Below, piece by piece: positions 36,108-48,412 of a stretch of 64,000 nt of DNA. The position numbers and the translations under genes are program-made. The notes beneath the pieces are model-generated. The model was given only the letters and a program-made list of their open reading frames with translations. It had not been told where the DNA came from and ran no database searches. This stretch comes from Catonia carolina (Eukaryota > Arthropoda > Insecta > Hemiptera > Achilidae). The stretch spans positions 27,910,672-27,974,671 of the forward strand of contig JAQMRL010000003.1 of the NCBI GenBank assembly GCA_035578175.1, written 5' to 3'. How positions within the stretch are numbered: the first letter of the stretch is position 1; each line of letters begins with the position of its first letter.

Positions 36108-37524
36108 ATCGCCTACATTCTGTTTCCAAAATAATATATACTGAAATTTTTTATAGTAAAAATCAACTAAATAGAGACTTTTACAGTAACTATTTATTGC
36201 ACCGCTTTCTTGCCTCGCCAATATCTCCACGTCGGTTATAGTTTTACTTCTTCTACTTTTTACTTCTTCTTAACGCTCACGTACGAAAAGTAAAAAATAA
36301 ATAAATAAATGATTCATACTCGCACGCTCACAATCATGCGTTGATAGAAATTACATTACTTGTATAACTGAACAGAGTGTGGTTTACAAATTATCTCAAA
36401 ACAAAAATTGTTTAAGGGAAGATTGTACTTTGTATCCCACCAATTAATCGAATTAATTAAAAAGATTAATCGAATGGATTACATTAAAAAGTGAATCATT
36501 AAAACGAGACTGTATAATGGTTTAACTGAAAATTTCAAATTTCGGTTCTTTATGTTTTTTAACAGTTCAGACCGAGATCAACCACAAAAACATTAAATTA
36601 CGTGAAAAAAATTATTTTAATGAAAAAATTAAGTTTTTAGGAGGTTTACCCAGAAAATTATCGTGTCACCAAGAACGAATATTTTTCATAATTTTATACC
36701 GATGTTTTAGGGCAAAGGGAGTTTTAGTTTTTTAAAATATCTGCATTACTCTTTTTAATACTCGCAGTTGTTGGTTCAGCTTTCTAACCAAATATTGATA
36801 GGAAATTTATTTGTTAGTGTATATTTTGTTTTTGATTTGTGCCTTTTTGTGTTTTTGCCCGTTCCCGTAAATTTAGATTTTTAACATTTAGGTACATTTT
36901 CTCGGAAACCATTAAATATACCAGGCGGAAATGGTTACCAGTTATTTATCTTGTACATTTACATATTCCGGTAAATTTATGACTTCCTCAAAAGCTACGA
37001 AAATTATTTATATGTAAAATACCGTCAAAAAATTTAAGTTATTTCTTATCTGATTTTAACTTTATGGTTAAACGGATTAAGTTGCAAAAATGTTAGTAGT
37101 TCTAGCAACCCGACAACTACAAGTAAGTAAAGTTTCATTTCTCTGTCGTTTACCAATCTTGTAAAAAATGTACCTAAAAGTAGCAAATTTTGACATTGGT
37201 GGGATACAAAGTACAGTCTTCCCTTAAACAATTTTTGTTTTGAGATAATTTATAAACCACATTCTGTTCAGTTATACAAGTAATGTAATCTCTATCCACA
37301 CATGGTTGTGAGCGTGCGAGTATGTAACATTTATTTTTTTATTTATTACTTTTCGTACGTGAGCGTTAAGAAGAAGTAAAAAGTCAACAACTATAACCGA
37401 TGTGGAGATATTGGCGAGGCAAGAAAGCGGTGCAATAAATAGTTACTGTAAAAGTCTCTATTTAGTTGATTTTTACTATAACAAATTTCAGTATATATTA
37501 TTTTGGAAACAGAATGTAGGCGAT
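36108..37524. mobile_element. Fold-back DNA element with ~330-bp inverted arms
   Basis: The left arm (36108-36444) and right arm (37195-37524) are inverted copies. The outer ends are 'atcgcctacattctgtttcc' and its complement. Shared inner landmarks include 'aaaatcaactaaatagagac', 'tattgcaccgctttcttgcc', 'aacgctcacgtacgaaaagt' and 'gggatacaaagta' near the inner boundary. The ~750-bp centre is A+T-rich with no transposase. Similarity between arms is high, with small indels, so it could be moderately young. A fragment of the same arm sequence occurs at about 51745. No target duplication was assigned. Confidence 0.85.
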
Positions 37525-38668
37525 AGAAAAGGAATTTCGAGAAACATGAACAATGGAAAATCCTACTCTCCGTGCACAAGATCGGATACATACATTTTGT
37601 TTAATATGAATTGACTAGAAAAATAAATTTTTCGGTAGAAAATCTCTTTATAACTTTGCTAGTTATTAAATTTTTATTTGCAGTGTATTTGTTTATGCCT
37701 TAGACTGTTTTTGGTCAGAATAAGAGAGTATTGATATTGTAAGTATTTCAGTATAATTACGCCGACATAGTTTGATCTATTTCGATGAATTCGTGGTCAT
37801 TTCCTTGTGTTCCTTCAGTGATTTCAACACCATCCTTAATTAATAAGAAATTTCATGAAATTTATTTTCACGAAATATTATTCTAAAGATTTCTCCAACC
37901 TATATTTGATAAAAACGTTTACAAGGTACTTAAACATCAAAAGTGATATTTGTTTAATTTTCTTACGGCATCATATAATAACAACCACGGAATTTTAAGT
38001 GAGCTATTCTGCCCACGTTTTGAAAGAAAACAGAGTTATAAAAACATTGTCGAAATAGGATACCACTAAAGAAAACACTCAAAGGAAAATAGATGTAACA
38101 TATAGTTTCTCAAAATAAAAAGTACGTTTGCTGTTTTTGAAAATAAAAATTGATTTATTATCACTCCACATTATCTGATATTATATTTTTATTAGAAATT
38201 GTAAAAAATTCATCCATTATACATACTTTACTACAAAGGGTATGTATTACAGTAATTCAAATTGTAGTAACACAACTTTCACAATCAACGTAGGAATTAA
38301 AAGTAACATTACTACAAAATGTTTATTATTAAAAGAAAACATCCATCAATAATGGAAAAATCATGCAGTTTTTTTACGTCACACCCCTAATTCTATACAA
38401 AGGTTTACAAATAGGCTGTCATATATAACTAACGTAGCGTAACAACTGTACAAGACAATGCGCGATAAATTTACGTGGTACCAAACTCTCTCGTACTAAA
38501 CATGTACATTAGTAGTCTACACTGAACGATACCGGATACTCAGCATAAACGTTTAAAACGTGTAACTCTGGCTAAACAATCATCTTGAAGAGAGACAATT
38601 GTGGATTGTAGCGAAGACAAACAGATAATCACGATTTAGAACTAATTAGCATCTAATTTAGAAATTTT
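37525..38668. other. A+T-rich non-coding DNA
   Basis: No gene or repeat recognised. Confidence 0.5.
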
Positions 38669-38842
38669 AAAAATTATTTTATTTTATTTATTTAACGTCG
38701 CATCAACTACAATGGTAATTTACGACGTTGGGGTGTAACTATTGTACAATGGAGGATGAAATGATTTTTTGTAACGTATGAAAATATGCCGTGCCTGAGT
38801 GGGAGTCGAACACAATTTTTAAAATAAAAATTATTTTATTTT
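38669..38842 (-). repeat. 5'-truncated tRNA-derived SINE with 17-bp TSD
   Basis: The insert (38686-38825) is flanked by 'aaaaattattttatttt' (38669-38685 and 38826-38842). On the minus strand it begins in the B box ('gttcgactcccactcagg'), so the tRNA head is lost. It ends with 'gttgatgcgac' and an (aaat)n tail. The duplication is long but of low complexity, so part of the match may be chance. Confidence 0.7.
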
Positions 38843-39146
38843 TAAAAATTCTTGATGTTTTATAGAAATATTTTAAACAATTTTTTATTTAATTTGGTCG
38901 TAATTTCGACTATTGATCATGGTATATAGTAAAAGCAGTAGGTTTACTTATTATTAGTTAAAACATAAAATATTTTATCTCTTGAGGTATAATTTAATAT
39001 TACTTTCAATCGTTTTTACTTTCTCTTGCCTATATGAATATTTAGGAAGGAAAGTATTGTTTTTATGTCGATTTTTCGAAATCGAATTTTCACCGGATAT
39101 ACACGTTTTCAGACCCACTGAACCCAAAAACATGTTTTAGCGATTG

Positions 39147-39272
<126 letters not shown>

Positions 39273-39770
39273 AAGTTAAGACCTATTAGAGAACCCGACG
39301 CGAACATTTTTATCAAAATCGGTCAACCAGACCGATAGTAGTTTATTCGTGTCAATTTTCACTTTTTTCCAATTTTGTTAAAAACGGTTCGTTCCTACAA
39401 TTTTTTTAAAAATTACTTCATTTACTACATTTTTTATGCTTTACGAGATAGGGTGGGCGCCATGTCTGCTAAAATTCTTGGAGAGGCTGTTCTTTCGTAG
39501 AAAAAAATAATTTTTTTTTAAGATTGCAGCCTTAATATGTATTTTAACGCAAAAGTTTATAATAAAAGTTGTAGTAAATTTAAAAATCTACAATTTTTAT
39601 TTCAAACATTTTTTTGTATAACGCTTAGTTTAGCGGTAATTAGTGATTTTCTGGTTTCATTTTTTTATGAAAATCTGTAAAAAAACTATTTTTTTAAAAC
39701 TTCGGCCGTAGTATCCATTTTCATGACAAAAATGAATATAATTAAATTTATAGGAAATTAAAAGATCTAC

Positions 39771-39863
39771 AACTTGTATTTTTTTTTTTTTTTTTTTAAC
39801 TTTAATAACTTTATTTGCAATTATATACGAAGATACAACGAGCAAATTAGATAACTTGTATTT
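39771..39863 (-). mobile_element. ~70-bp retroinsertion nested in the R repeat, with TSD
   Basis: The insert (39782-39852) lies between 'aacttgtattt' at 39771-39781 and 39853-39863. On the minus strand it reads 'tttgctcgttgtatcttcgt', 'gcaaataaagttattaaag' and a poly(A) of at least 16. The AATAAA-type signal before the poly(A) marks a retrotranscribed 3' end. It is homologous to the insert at 29758-29820 and starts at nearly the same base. Confidence 0.75.
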
Positions 39864-40112
39864 AAAACATTTTTCTCTACGCCTAGTTTAGCGTCAAGTT
39901 ATTTTTCGTATTATTAAGCCAAACTAAGGGTTTTTTATAATTTTGCATCATTTACTTAAGATTCAAATAACGTTATGTTTTTTGAGGTTAATATTTTTTG
40001 TTTATTTCTAATGTATTGTTACTATATTAGGTTATATTGTTTATTATTTGCATTGGTTAGAGAAAGTCGTGTGAGTGTTCACACTAAATTTTTTTTCTTT
40101 TCAAAATACGCA

Positions 40113-43100
40113 TAATTCAACATTTTCCGAATGATGGAATAACTTTAAATTTAATAGGTTTTAAATCAAAAACTTCCGATTACACAATGCAGGATATAAA
40201 AACCCTATTATTAAATAATTTTACACTCAGTTTCATAAATAAGTATTATTTTTCTACACCACCAATTTTGTTTGGATATTATCAACACGATATGGTTAAA
40301 TACCATATTATTTTAGGTACGATACCGCTTGCAACAATAAAATGGATGCCAACAAATTCGATCAACAAACAGCTATGCAGCTCTGAATCGATGTTGCTTT
40401 CTTTACGTTCATGTCATGATCTAACATTGTGCACGAATAACCACTATTGGTTGTTACAATTCCCTACACTAATATTTAAATTAAGGTATATATCTTAAAT
40501 ATACCGTTTTAGTTTAATAATATCGATCCACATGAATATAGTTCATGTCGCTAAAGTAAAGTTAGTTATTTTTGTACAAGTCATAAGGTATGGGTTGGTA
40601 GTTCACATCAAAGACTAGCTAAAACATGCCAGAAATGTGAAATTCGTTAGTATTACATTGTCTATCTCGCGTGCTTTCTCACTCTCTTCAGACAGACACA
40701 TAAACAAAATACTTATCAAACCTTCAGTTGAATGAGTACGCCATATGATTATATTTCTTTTGCAATGTATTTTTTTTGTTATCACTTTTCTCTCTTTATG
40801 CCGTGTATAGAATGATGAATTCTGGGTTTTGTTTTTATTTTGATGCACCGAACAAAACGATTATGCAAAACCATCTTGTATTTAAGTTTATAATAAAGTC
40901 ATTTTATTTTTCATAAAATATTTTAGTTTCCTTATTTTTCTGTTGTTACAGTATTATATCGTGCAATTGAATAAATAAATAATGATATACTCTTATAACA
41001 AATGTAGTCTATTCATCTTTTAAAACCTTACAATTTGGTTTTTGACAGACTTTAAAACAAATCGTTAATTTCCATTGTAGCAGTTATAATTTGAATTGGC
41101 ACAAAAATCTTCGGTGTTTATCTACTCTACTTTTCGCCCCTCGCCATGCAACGACGGTACAGTCACAAAAGTATACAATCGCTACTGTAATGTGCGACTC
41201 ACGCACGGTCACTTCGCTTTGTTTTCACTGTTATTAATAATCTGTCAAACATAGTGTTTAATTTATTTTCACATATATGATTTTCTGTTCATTATTATAT
41301 TCAGACCAATTTGTTTAGTTTGTTGCGCGCGTCTGTATAGTTTAGTGAAATTTTCAGTTTAGTTCTAGTAATTTGTAATTAAAATTTTTAGTGGGACAAA
41401 TGAAATACATATTTGAAAATGAAATAATTATTTTCATGTATGTATATTGAAATAAGGTTGTAGGCATTTACGTACATTAAACTTTGTAGACCTTGATGTA
41501 AGATAGGTTATGGATGTACTTTATGCGGAACTGTGTAAACACGTAGAGCAAGAGTTGTGCCAGTTCGAATTGTCCACAGTATAACTACATTATGCATTCA
41601 TTCAAAAAGAGTATAACAGCTGATTTATAATTTCCTAAGTAAAGTACTTAGCAGGTGTACCTATTTAAAATAATTTAATACATATTTTTCTTTTAAAAAT
41701 TTTTGATTCTTTTAAAAAAATTAATCCAATTTTTTTACTTAAACTTTATTTTTATTCACGACTATAAAACAATAATTAACTTAACAACTAGTGAATGGGA
41801 TGAATGGAGGATTATAATAGTGACTTGTGTATGACATGAAGTGAAGCCAGCCCAATGGCCAATATCGGCGTGATTTCAGAATATAAAATGACACGAAATA
41901 ATATAATTTACATTATGTATGTGGTATGATAAATACAGCATGAGTGTGATGCAGTAATGATATACGAATGATAACAATTACCAGATGAATAATGCATGTG
42001 AGAATGTTTACGGATCAGTTCTTTGTTTTATCTTATGGTGGTCGTAGTACCTCACAATTCCATTTTCATTAATACAATTAAACAAATTTGAACAAAAAAG
42101 AAACTATTTATTTAGGTAATATTTAAATTTAATGAATATTATTCAACTGATTTAGAAGATACTGTAAATAATATTTATAATCTCAAACCCTAAATATTAC
42201 TTTAATTTCAAATTTTAAGCTGATTCAAAAGAGTATGACTATGTTATGTTTTATTCAATTTTCTAAAATCATTTTCAAAAATTATATGTTAAAATTTTTA
42301 AATAACTAAATTGAAACTGACTTTGCACCAATAATGTAAGAAATATTTTGTCCGTATCACACCAGCGAACGAAACAGTTGATTAAAATTTATTGACACAA
42401 TAAATAATCACTGGATAACCTGTGTTCCGCAATTTTTTATGTATTATTCATGAAGTAACCGTTACAGTGTGTGCTACACCATGTACTAAAGATTTTCTTG
42501 AATGTAAATTTTAATCAATTACCGAGTGAATTTGTGTGTAGCTTATAAATGAACCCAAGGAGAACTAAAAAAAATAATAAAATAGCTACGTCGTTAATTT
42601 TCATGGTTATGATGATACATTTATAGAAAAATTACACAACAAATCCATAAACAAAAGTAGATTAAAAGAAAAACAAGGCTAGATTTATAAAATAAATATT
42701 AATAAAAAGTCATCATGGGTAATTATCACAATTCCGTCTAATAATTTTATAGTTTGTGATTATAATTAAATTATAATATTTATTAAGATTTTAATTAATT
42801 ATAATATTATAACGGTGATTTTTCTGTACAATTTTTTAAATGCCGAAATGTTGTTTTTACGTTGATTAGCCAAGTAAATACTGAAAATAGGTTTAGTTAT
42901 TTTTTTTTGTTTTCTGTTGGTTTGTCTAATAGAGAATCACACAAACACAGTTGAATCAAATTCAATGAATTTCCGTGTTTAAGTTTCGAACATTATCGGC
43001 TTGAACATAGATAGGCTGTACGTTTTTGTAATAAAATCCCCAAGAGATAGGGAATCCAGAGATACATGTAAACAAAACACTATGAGTATTCCGTTATTAG

Positions 43101-43245
43101 TTGTAGGCTATTAAAAGATCTCATAAATAACCAAAGTTATGAAACGTCCAAAGAAAAATAAGATTTGGTATGTAACATTTTCTCATTTTCACCCATTATT
43201 ACGAAGATATATATAATTTTATATCGTAAAATTAATTTCTTTCAG
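40113..43245. other. 3.1 kb without recognised genes or repeats
   Basis: The 103-codon frame at 40187-40498 (+) and the 77-codon frame at 40615-40848 (-) have no recognisable domain. A more G+C-rich, CpG-containing patch lies at about 41120-41220 and has no assigned role. Confidence 0.4.
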
Positions 43246-43444
43246 TTGCTGGACGAACTCAATGCAGAGTGTTTTTCACGCAATCAGCTTAACGTTGAGT
43301 TTTTTAGAGGTATATTCGACATAGTTAATCAGTTGGGAGCTAAAGTTTTGAATAATAAAGTAACATGCTTTCGAACAATTTTGTATAGTTACCAGCTGAC
43401 CGCCGTACATGTAACAAACATCATAGAAATTTGTTCAAAAATAG
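43246..43444 (+). CDS. Candidate internal exon of an unidentified gene
   Basis: A 199-bp segment preceded by a good acceptor (ttaatttctttcag, ending 43245) and followed by a donor (ATAG|gtaaac). It is open in one frame throughout: 'LLDELNAECFSRNQLNVEFF', then 'RGIFDIVNQLGAKVLNNKVT', then 'CFRTILYSYQLTAVHVTNII' and 'EICSKI'. Codon choice is noticeably less A+T-biased than in the flanks (ctggacgaactc, cagctgaccgcc). Entry is in phase 0 and exit in phase 1. I do not recognise the protein. It is helical-looking, with three cysteines and no transmembrane segment. It is not an Ig domain, so it is either a different gene from the one at 32194 or a non-Ig part of it. A chance frame cannot be excluded. 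Confidence 0.5.
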
Positions 43445-45031
43445 GTAAACTTATCCCAAAGACCAAGGAAAATTTAACGATTATTTTTCTTAATTGAAAA
43501 CAATTTCTAATAACCTCAATTTTGAGCTAAATTAAATTTATGCTTCACCATTAAAACTGCTTAATTATTTCCGACGAAACAGTGACCCCAAGTTCTTGTA
43601 GATTGAAATGTCCGTGATAATGTCAGAGTACATTACGTGACAGTATTGGATTATTTTCGGTTGTAATTTACCATAGTACTCATGTACGTGTGCCTACTAA
43701 ATTTTTATGAAGTAATTTGGTCACTTTCAGGTTAGTTTCTTAGCAAGTAATTAATGACAACTTACGTTTCTTCAAAATTTAATACAGTAGAGAATAAACA
43801 TAAGGCTATAAGAAAAAACTAATCATTACGCTTCATAAAGTAAATTTAGAGAAGTTTTAGAAGGACAATAAAATATAAAATGTAGTATTTACTTGAATAA
43901 ACCATTTGGAAATTTTTTTAATAAAATCTAAAATTGAGGTTAGGCAATATGATACTTTATAAGAAAACACCCGCAAAGATGTTTTGATCTTTTTTTGGAA
44001 ATTTCTAAAACCTTTTATATTTTTTATATAATACTTATGTGTATGAGAGAAATAAGGAGAGGAATTTAAAAAGTGCTAAAGAAGAACCACCCACCGTCTA
44101 TAGTGCCTCCAAGCATGCAGTAGCGATCATTATTTTCCCTTTCCTTCCACGTCATCTCAAGTGCTATCCCTATACGGTTCTATCGTCAGCATTGGATTGG
44201 GATGTCGTTTCCTTTTCCTGATTTCAAGAGGCAAAAGGAGTCAGGTTCTTCCGGCGACGATACGCATTTCTACATTCGTCAAAACCAATTCTTTCAAGGA
44301 TTTTTCTTATCTCAGACTATTCCGAAACAAAAAAACAATAATAAAAATGAAATAGAAACAAACGACTGCTAACGGAAACATATTTCCGCCTTTATCTTGT
44401 TTTTATGGTATTTTTCTTTTATCCTTTAAAGGTTTGTCGCCATATTTTATTGTGTTTAGTAGTAAACGAATATTGCTTATGAATTTTTTATGCTGGAAGA
44501 ATTGATTGGTTTCTTCACCAGCATTTGCGCATTTAAACCCCATAGAAATAAAATTTCCAAGAATTAAATAAAATTTTAATACTTTCATAACATGGCATGA
44601 AATACTAAGCTGATTAAATGATTTGCATGTTCTTTGATAAAAAACTGCATTGAATTGCTAGAGATATATTTGGAACTTTTCACCTTATTTAGAATAAAAC
44701 GTTAATAAGGTTACAGTGAATATAAATACAAATATGCTGTAACGACCCAGTAACCATAGATTTTTCATTTCTCCGGTATTTCAGAGAGGTATTTCTAGAA
44801 GCATCTTTATTTAAAGGCCTTGGTCATTAACAAAGGTTTTTTGGGGGTATACTGACTCACCAAGATGTACAGCATCAGTAAAAGTTACCTTCTTCAATCT
44901 GCCGATAAATATTAACTTTCCGTAACACTCGTAACTATATAAAGCACACTGCCAGATCAGTTGGAACAGCTGATATAACAAAATTAAGCTTGGCTCCTCA
45001 AAAGATAAAACAATTGATAGAATACCTGTTT
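43445..45031. other. Non-coding DNA
   Basis: No gene recognised. A G+C-richer patch at about 44060-44290 carries two short overlapping frames without recognisable domains. Confidence 0.4.
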
Positions 45032-45073
45032 TTTCCATTACCAAAGGCATTTTAATGCCTTTGGTAATGGAAA
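45032..45073. repeat. Perfect 20-bp inverted repeat (hairpin)
   Basis: The left arm 'tttccattaccaaaggcatt' (45032-45051) and its exact complement (45054-45073) are separated by only two bases. Near-zero spacing and no mismatches suggest a recent local inverted duplication. It has no U-run on either side and no coding role. Confidence 0.85.
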
Positions 45074-46611
45074 GGCTGTGTGAACCAATAAAATTTGAGA
45101 ACCTGGCAATGTAATGAAATTAACTGATTTCTTCTCCAAAATTTACGGGCTATATTTTGACCGAGCAAAAAATTATCTTTCACTTCCTGGGCAATCTTTA
45201 CACAGTTCGTGACATAGCTGACTCGTGAATCTCACGAGCTCGCTTAATTAAATGGAACTGACTACCAATGTCAAGACAAAGAAAAGTGATAAACAGTTGT
45301 TGTTTTGGATTTATGAACTACTCTTCCCTGAATGTTTAGCGTGGTATCATGGTTAATATCTCCCGAAACTGCCGCTGCATTGGCAGATGACATTCAAAAA
45401 ATTTGATAAAAATTGAAGGCCTTAGCGGATGAAGATGTTATGTTACAAAATGATAGTTTTGAGGAAAATGCGATCAAAAATCTAAGGTTCCCAACTTTTT
45501 GTGAACTTGTTGTGATTTTATTTTGGTACCTACTTATTGTTCCTTCACGAAAAATGATAAATGAATTTAAAATTCTTCAAATTTCACTTCCAACATTATT
45601 CTTCTGTCAGTTTTCTTACAACTATCCTCTGCATATAATTCATTCATCCACAAATATTCTGTTTCCTCTGAGAATGGATGAACAGTACACTATTTCAATA
45701 ATACAAGACGATTTTTTTCATTAAAGAATCTTTTAAAGAAATTCTAAATAACAGCTTTTATTGATGACGTTTAATGTTTCTTACTAGAGTTAACTGTTAC
45801 TGATATTGTATAAAATTATGATGTCTTCTATTCTAGAGGAACAATATGATCTGTACCCCTGTATTCAATACAAAACACAAAATTATGTGGTAAATATCCT
45901 CTTGAACTTGTAGTATATCCTTAAACTGTTGAAATAGCCAACTAAGTAACTAAATATGCATGTTATATTCATCAATCATGAAAACTACGTTTTAAAAAAA
46001 TGACACATGGCACTTTCATCCACTCAACGCTTCAATTATCAGCACAGAAAAATTCAAAATTAATTCTTTTACAGCACTCTTAAAATGATTTCTTCCAAAT
46101 CATCTTCAGCTCTTGTATATGCGTTCAAAATAATATCATCATAAATTTGTAGTACTATCAATTATCAATCAGCTTAACACAAAATGAACTGTTCTATGTG
46201 ACAAATCAATGAACATCAACAATTTCTATTATAAGCGTATATGACTTGTGCCCACAATTATCAATATAATCATACTTGTAGAAATTTGATTAGTGAACCT
46301 AGACCAGTAAAAATTTTAAAAGTATAAATCGATAACTTGTAAAATTCATTTTATTATCCAATGGATTACCTTATAAAATTACTAATAATATTGGAGATTT
46401 TCCTTAACAGGTTGACTGCTAAAAAACATATTTTTATGTCTCAGTTAATATTGCCAGATACGCTTCGAGACACATTCAGTATCTCATTTTTGTCGTTTTG
46501 ATTTATTCTAGAAGTGAAAATTATGCTGACATTAACAATGTTCTTAGCTTTTTTGCTCGGGTGTTATTTTATTTTGTATTCAGTATATGCACTTAAAAAG
46601 AAGAAAAATTG
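45074..46611. other. Non-coding DNA with a possible decayed coding stretch
   Basis: At about 45340-45500 a plus-strand reading with one frameshift and two adjacent stops gives 'SPETAAALADDIQKI' then 'KLKALADEDVMLQNDSFEEN' and 'RFPTFCELVVI'. It looks less random than its surroundings, and the last part faintly recalls hAT transposase C-termini. I cannot identify it. Confidence 0.3.
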
Positions 46612-46690
46612 TGGCTGCCTCCAGATGTAGTGTTTAGCGTGCTTGATTACTAACGGAAGGTCCCAGAGTTGAGTGATATATATAATTTTG
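46612..46690 (+). repeat. tRNA-derived SINE head, degraded
   Basis: 'ggctgcctccagatgtagtg' and 'tttagcgtgcttga' match the A-box end of the SINE head. The B-box end is damaged ('cccagagttgagtg'). Confidence 0.6.
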
Positions 46691-46729
46691 CAATTTCATC
46701 ACTAAAGTATCACTTCCATTAAATCTATG

Positions 46730-46963
46730 TTGTTTAGGTCATCAGCCGAAAGGCTGGTTTGATTCTATAGAGTCTTTACTAAGTAAAATGAGGTGTGAGG
46801 TGGTTTACCTTTCGCCTTCCTTACTTTGTTGAAAAGTATGCTTACCAGCATGCCAGGCATTTTGAAAAGCACATATTTTTCACCGTGAAAATGAAGACAC
46901 CTTCAGTTTATCTACCACAGGGTCCACTGTATAATGAAATTTATTACTTTCAGAGGAGATAAC
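46730..46963 (-). repeat. SINE-2 family copy, 5'-truncated
   Basis: On the minus strand it covers the last ~235 bp of the family, from 'ggttatctcctctgaaagta' to the 3' hairpin 'cagcctttcggctgatgacc' and 'taaacaaca'. The first ~160 bp are missing. It lies between two SINE fragments (46612 and 46983), so it may have inserted into an existing SINE. Confidence 0.8.
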
Positions 46964-46982
46964 CAGAGAGGAGATAATTTAA

Positions 46983-47083
46983 TTCTCGAATCGGGTCTGG
47001 AAATCACACGTAAAAACCCATTGTTTCATACTTAAAAGTAGTCGCAAATAACCAAAACGTTTATACGACTTAATAAATAATTT
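46983..47083 (+). repeat. tRNA-derived SINE, 3' part
   Basis: Begins within the B box (ttctcgaatcgggtctgg) and continues 'aaatcacacgtaaaaacc', 'gtagtcgcaaataacc', 'tacgacttaataaataa' and a T-run, matching the body and tail of the copy at 12662. With 46612-46690 it may represent one SINE split by the SINE-2 insertion. Confidence 0.65.
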
Positions 47084-47989
47084 TTTTTTTCATTATGGAA
47101 GGGCATAATTTGTTCAAAATTATGTACGACAAAAACAAACATTATTTTCCTAACTTATGCAAACGAGATACTTGTCTCAATTTTTTGTGTTAAAAATAAA
47201 TGAATGGAGTTATTTTTTTCTTACTAGCAACTGATTTTTTTATACTATACAGCATAAAATTTTTAAAAAAATTGTAGCATTTCTGGTAAAACCATTCAGC
47301 ACTCGAGAAGCAGTCAACTGTTAATATTACTTTATAGAATACCATACTTACATACGTGAAGAAATTTATTGTGCAAGAGAATTCCACAATTTATAATTAT
47401 TTGTATAATCATTTGTATTATTAGTTAGTAAGATGTAATGCAAGAGGCCCCATGTAGCCGGTATAGTTCAGTAGAAGTAGAAGACGTATAGTTAGTGCAG
47501 TAGAAGTATAGTTTTACAGTTTTAGAGGAAGTTATTATTATGACATATTCCTTGAATGAACAAAACAAAGTACGTCACTCAAATTTAAGTGGAAAATACT
47601 GTTTTATACAAATACACTACATTATTTCAATGTGTAAAAGTAAATATGACATGTGATGTGTACAATAATTCTAAACTTTAGTACACAATACAGACTACAA
47701 ATTTCACGATAAAATAATATTCCTGTAAAATTTGTCGATAGGCTATATTTAAGTTTCTAGTTGGTTTATTTCTTTTAAACACGAACTTATAAAAATATTT
47801 ATTGTTTTTTTTCTTTTGATTTAGATTCCTCTTTGAATGATAATTTTTTAAATGTAAGTCATACGTAATAATTTTTCAGCCAAATATAATACTGTATTAA
47901 CGTTCACAGCGGTTAACCCAATTGATTAATTAACCGATTTTGATGACAAATTCACATAGTTATGTATATAATATTTTATTTACAAAGAT
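47084..47989. other. A+T-rich non-coding DNA
   Basis: No gene recognised. 47455-47520 has short 'agtagaagtata' near-repeats. Confidence 0.5.
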
Positions 47990-48412
47990 AAGTTAATCAT
48001 TCTGCCCATAACAGACCGGTGGAGTGTCAAATTATTTACACCCAATCTATTCGTTGCAGGGCTAAAATAAATATTTTTGTTTCTTATCACATGGTCAGCT
48101 AATTAAATGACTGAATCATTTAAGAACAGAAGAGGTAGAGGTGTAAAATACACTAATCAGAGTTATCTCCTCTGAAAGTAATGAATTTTATTAAGCAGCC
48201 AGACCCTGTGGTGAATGAAGTGAAGGTGTCATTTGCAGAGTGGATAATACGAGTATGTGCTTTTTAGAGGGCCCGGAAAGCTGATAAGCATACTTTTCCA
48301 TTCAGTGAGGAAAGCAATTGTAAACCACCTCACTCCTCCTTTTACTTAGTAAAACATCTACAAGTTCAAACCAGCCTTTCGGCTGACGACCTAAATAACA
48401 CAAGTTAATCAT
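47990..48412 (+). repeat. SINE-2 family copy, full length, 11-bp TSD
   Basis: The element (48001-48401) is flanked by 'aagttaatcat' at 47990-48000 and 48402-48412. It starts 'tctgcccataacagaccggt' and ends 'cagcctttcggctgacgacc' then 'taaataacac'. With the copy at 15486 it fixes the family's boundaries at about 390-400 bp and shows that insertion makes 11-12 bp duplications, as in target-primed reverse transcription. Confidence 0.88.

Noticed and set aside
40187..40498. 103-codon open frame
   Set aside because: No domain, no splice signals and no retroelement similarity.
45340..45500. SH2 domain (reading 'WYHG' before 'LISPETAAALA')
   Set aside because: Needs a frameshift and lacks the following FLVRxS signature.
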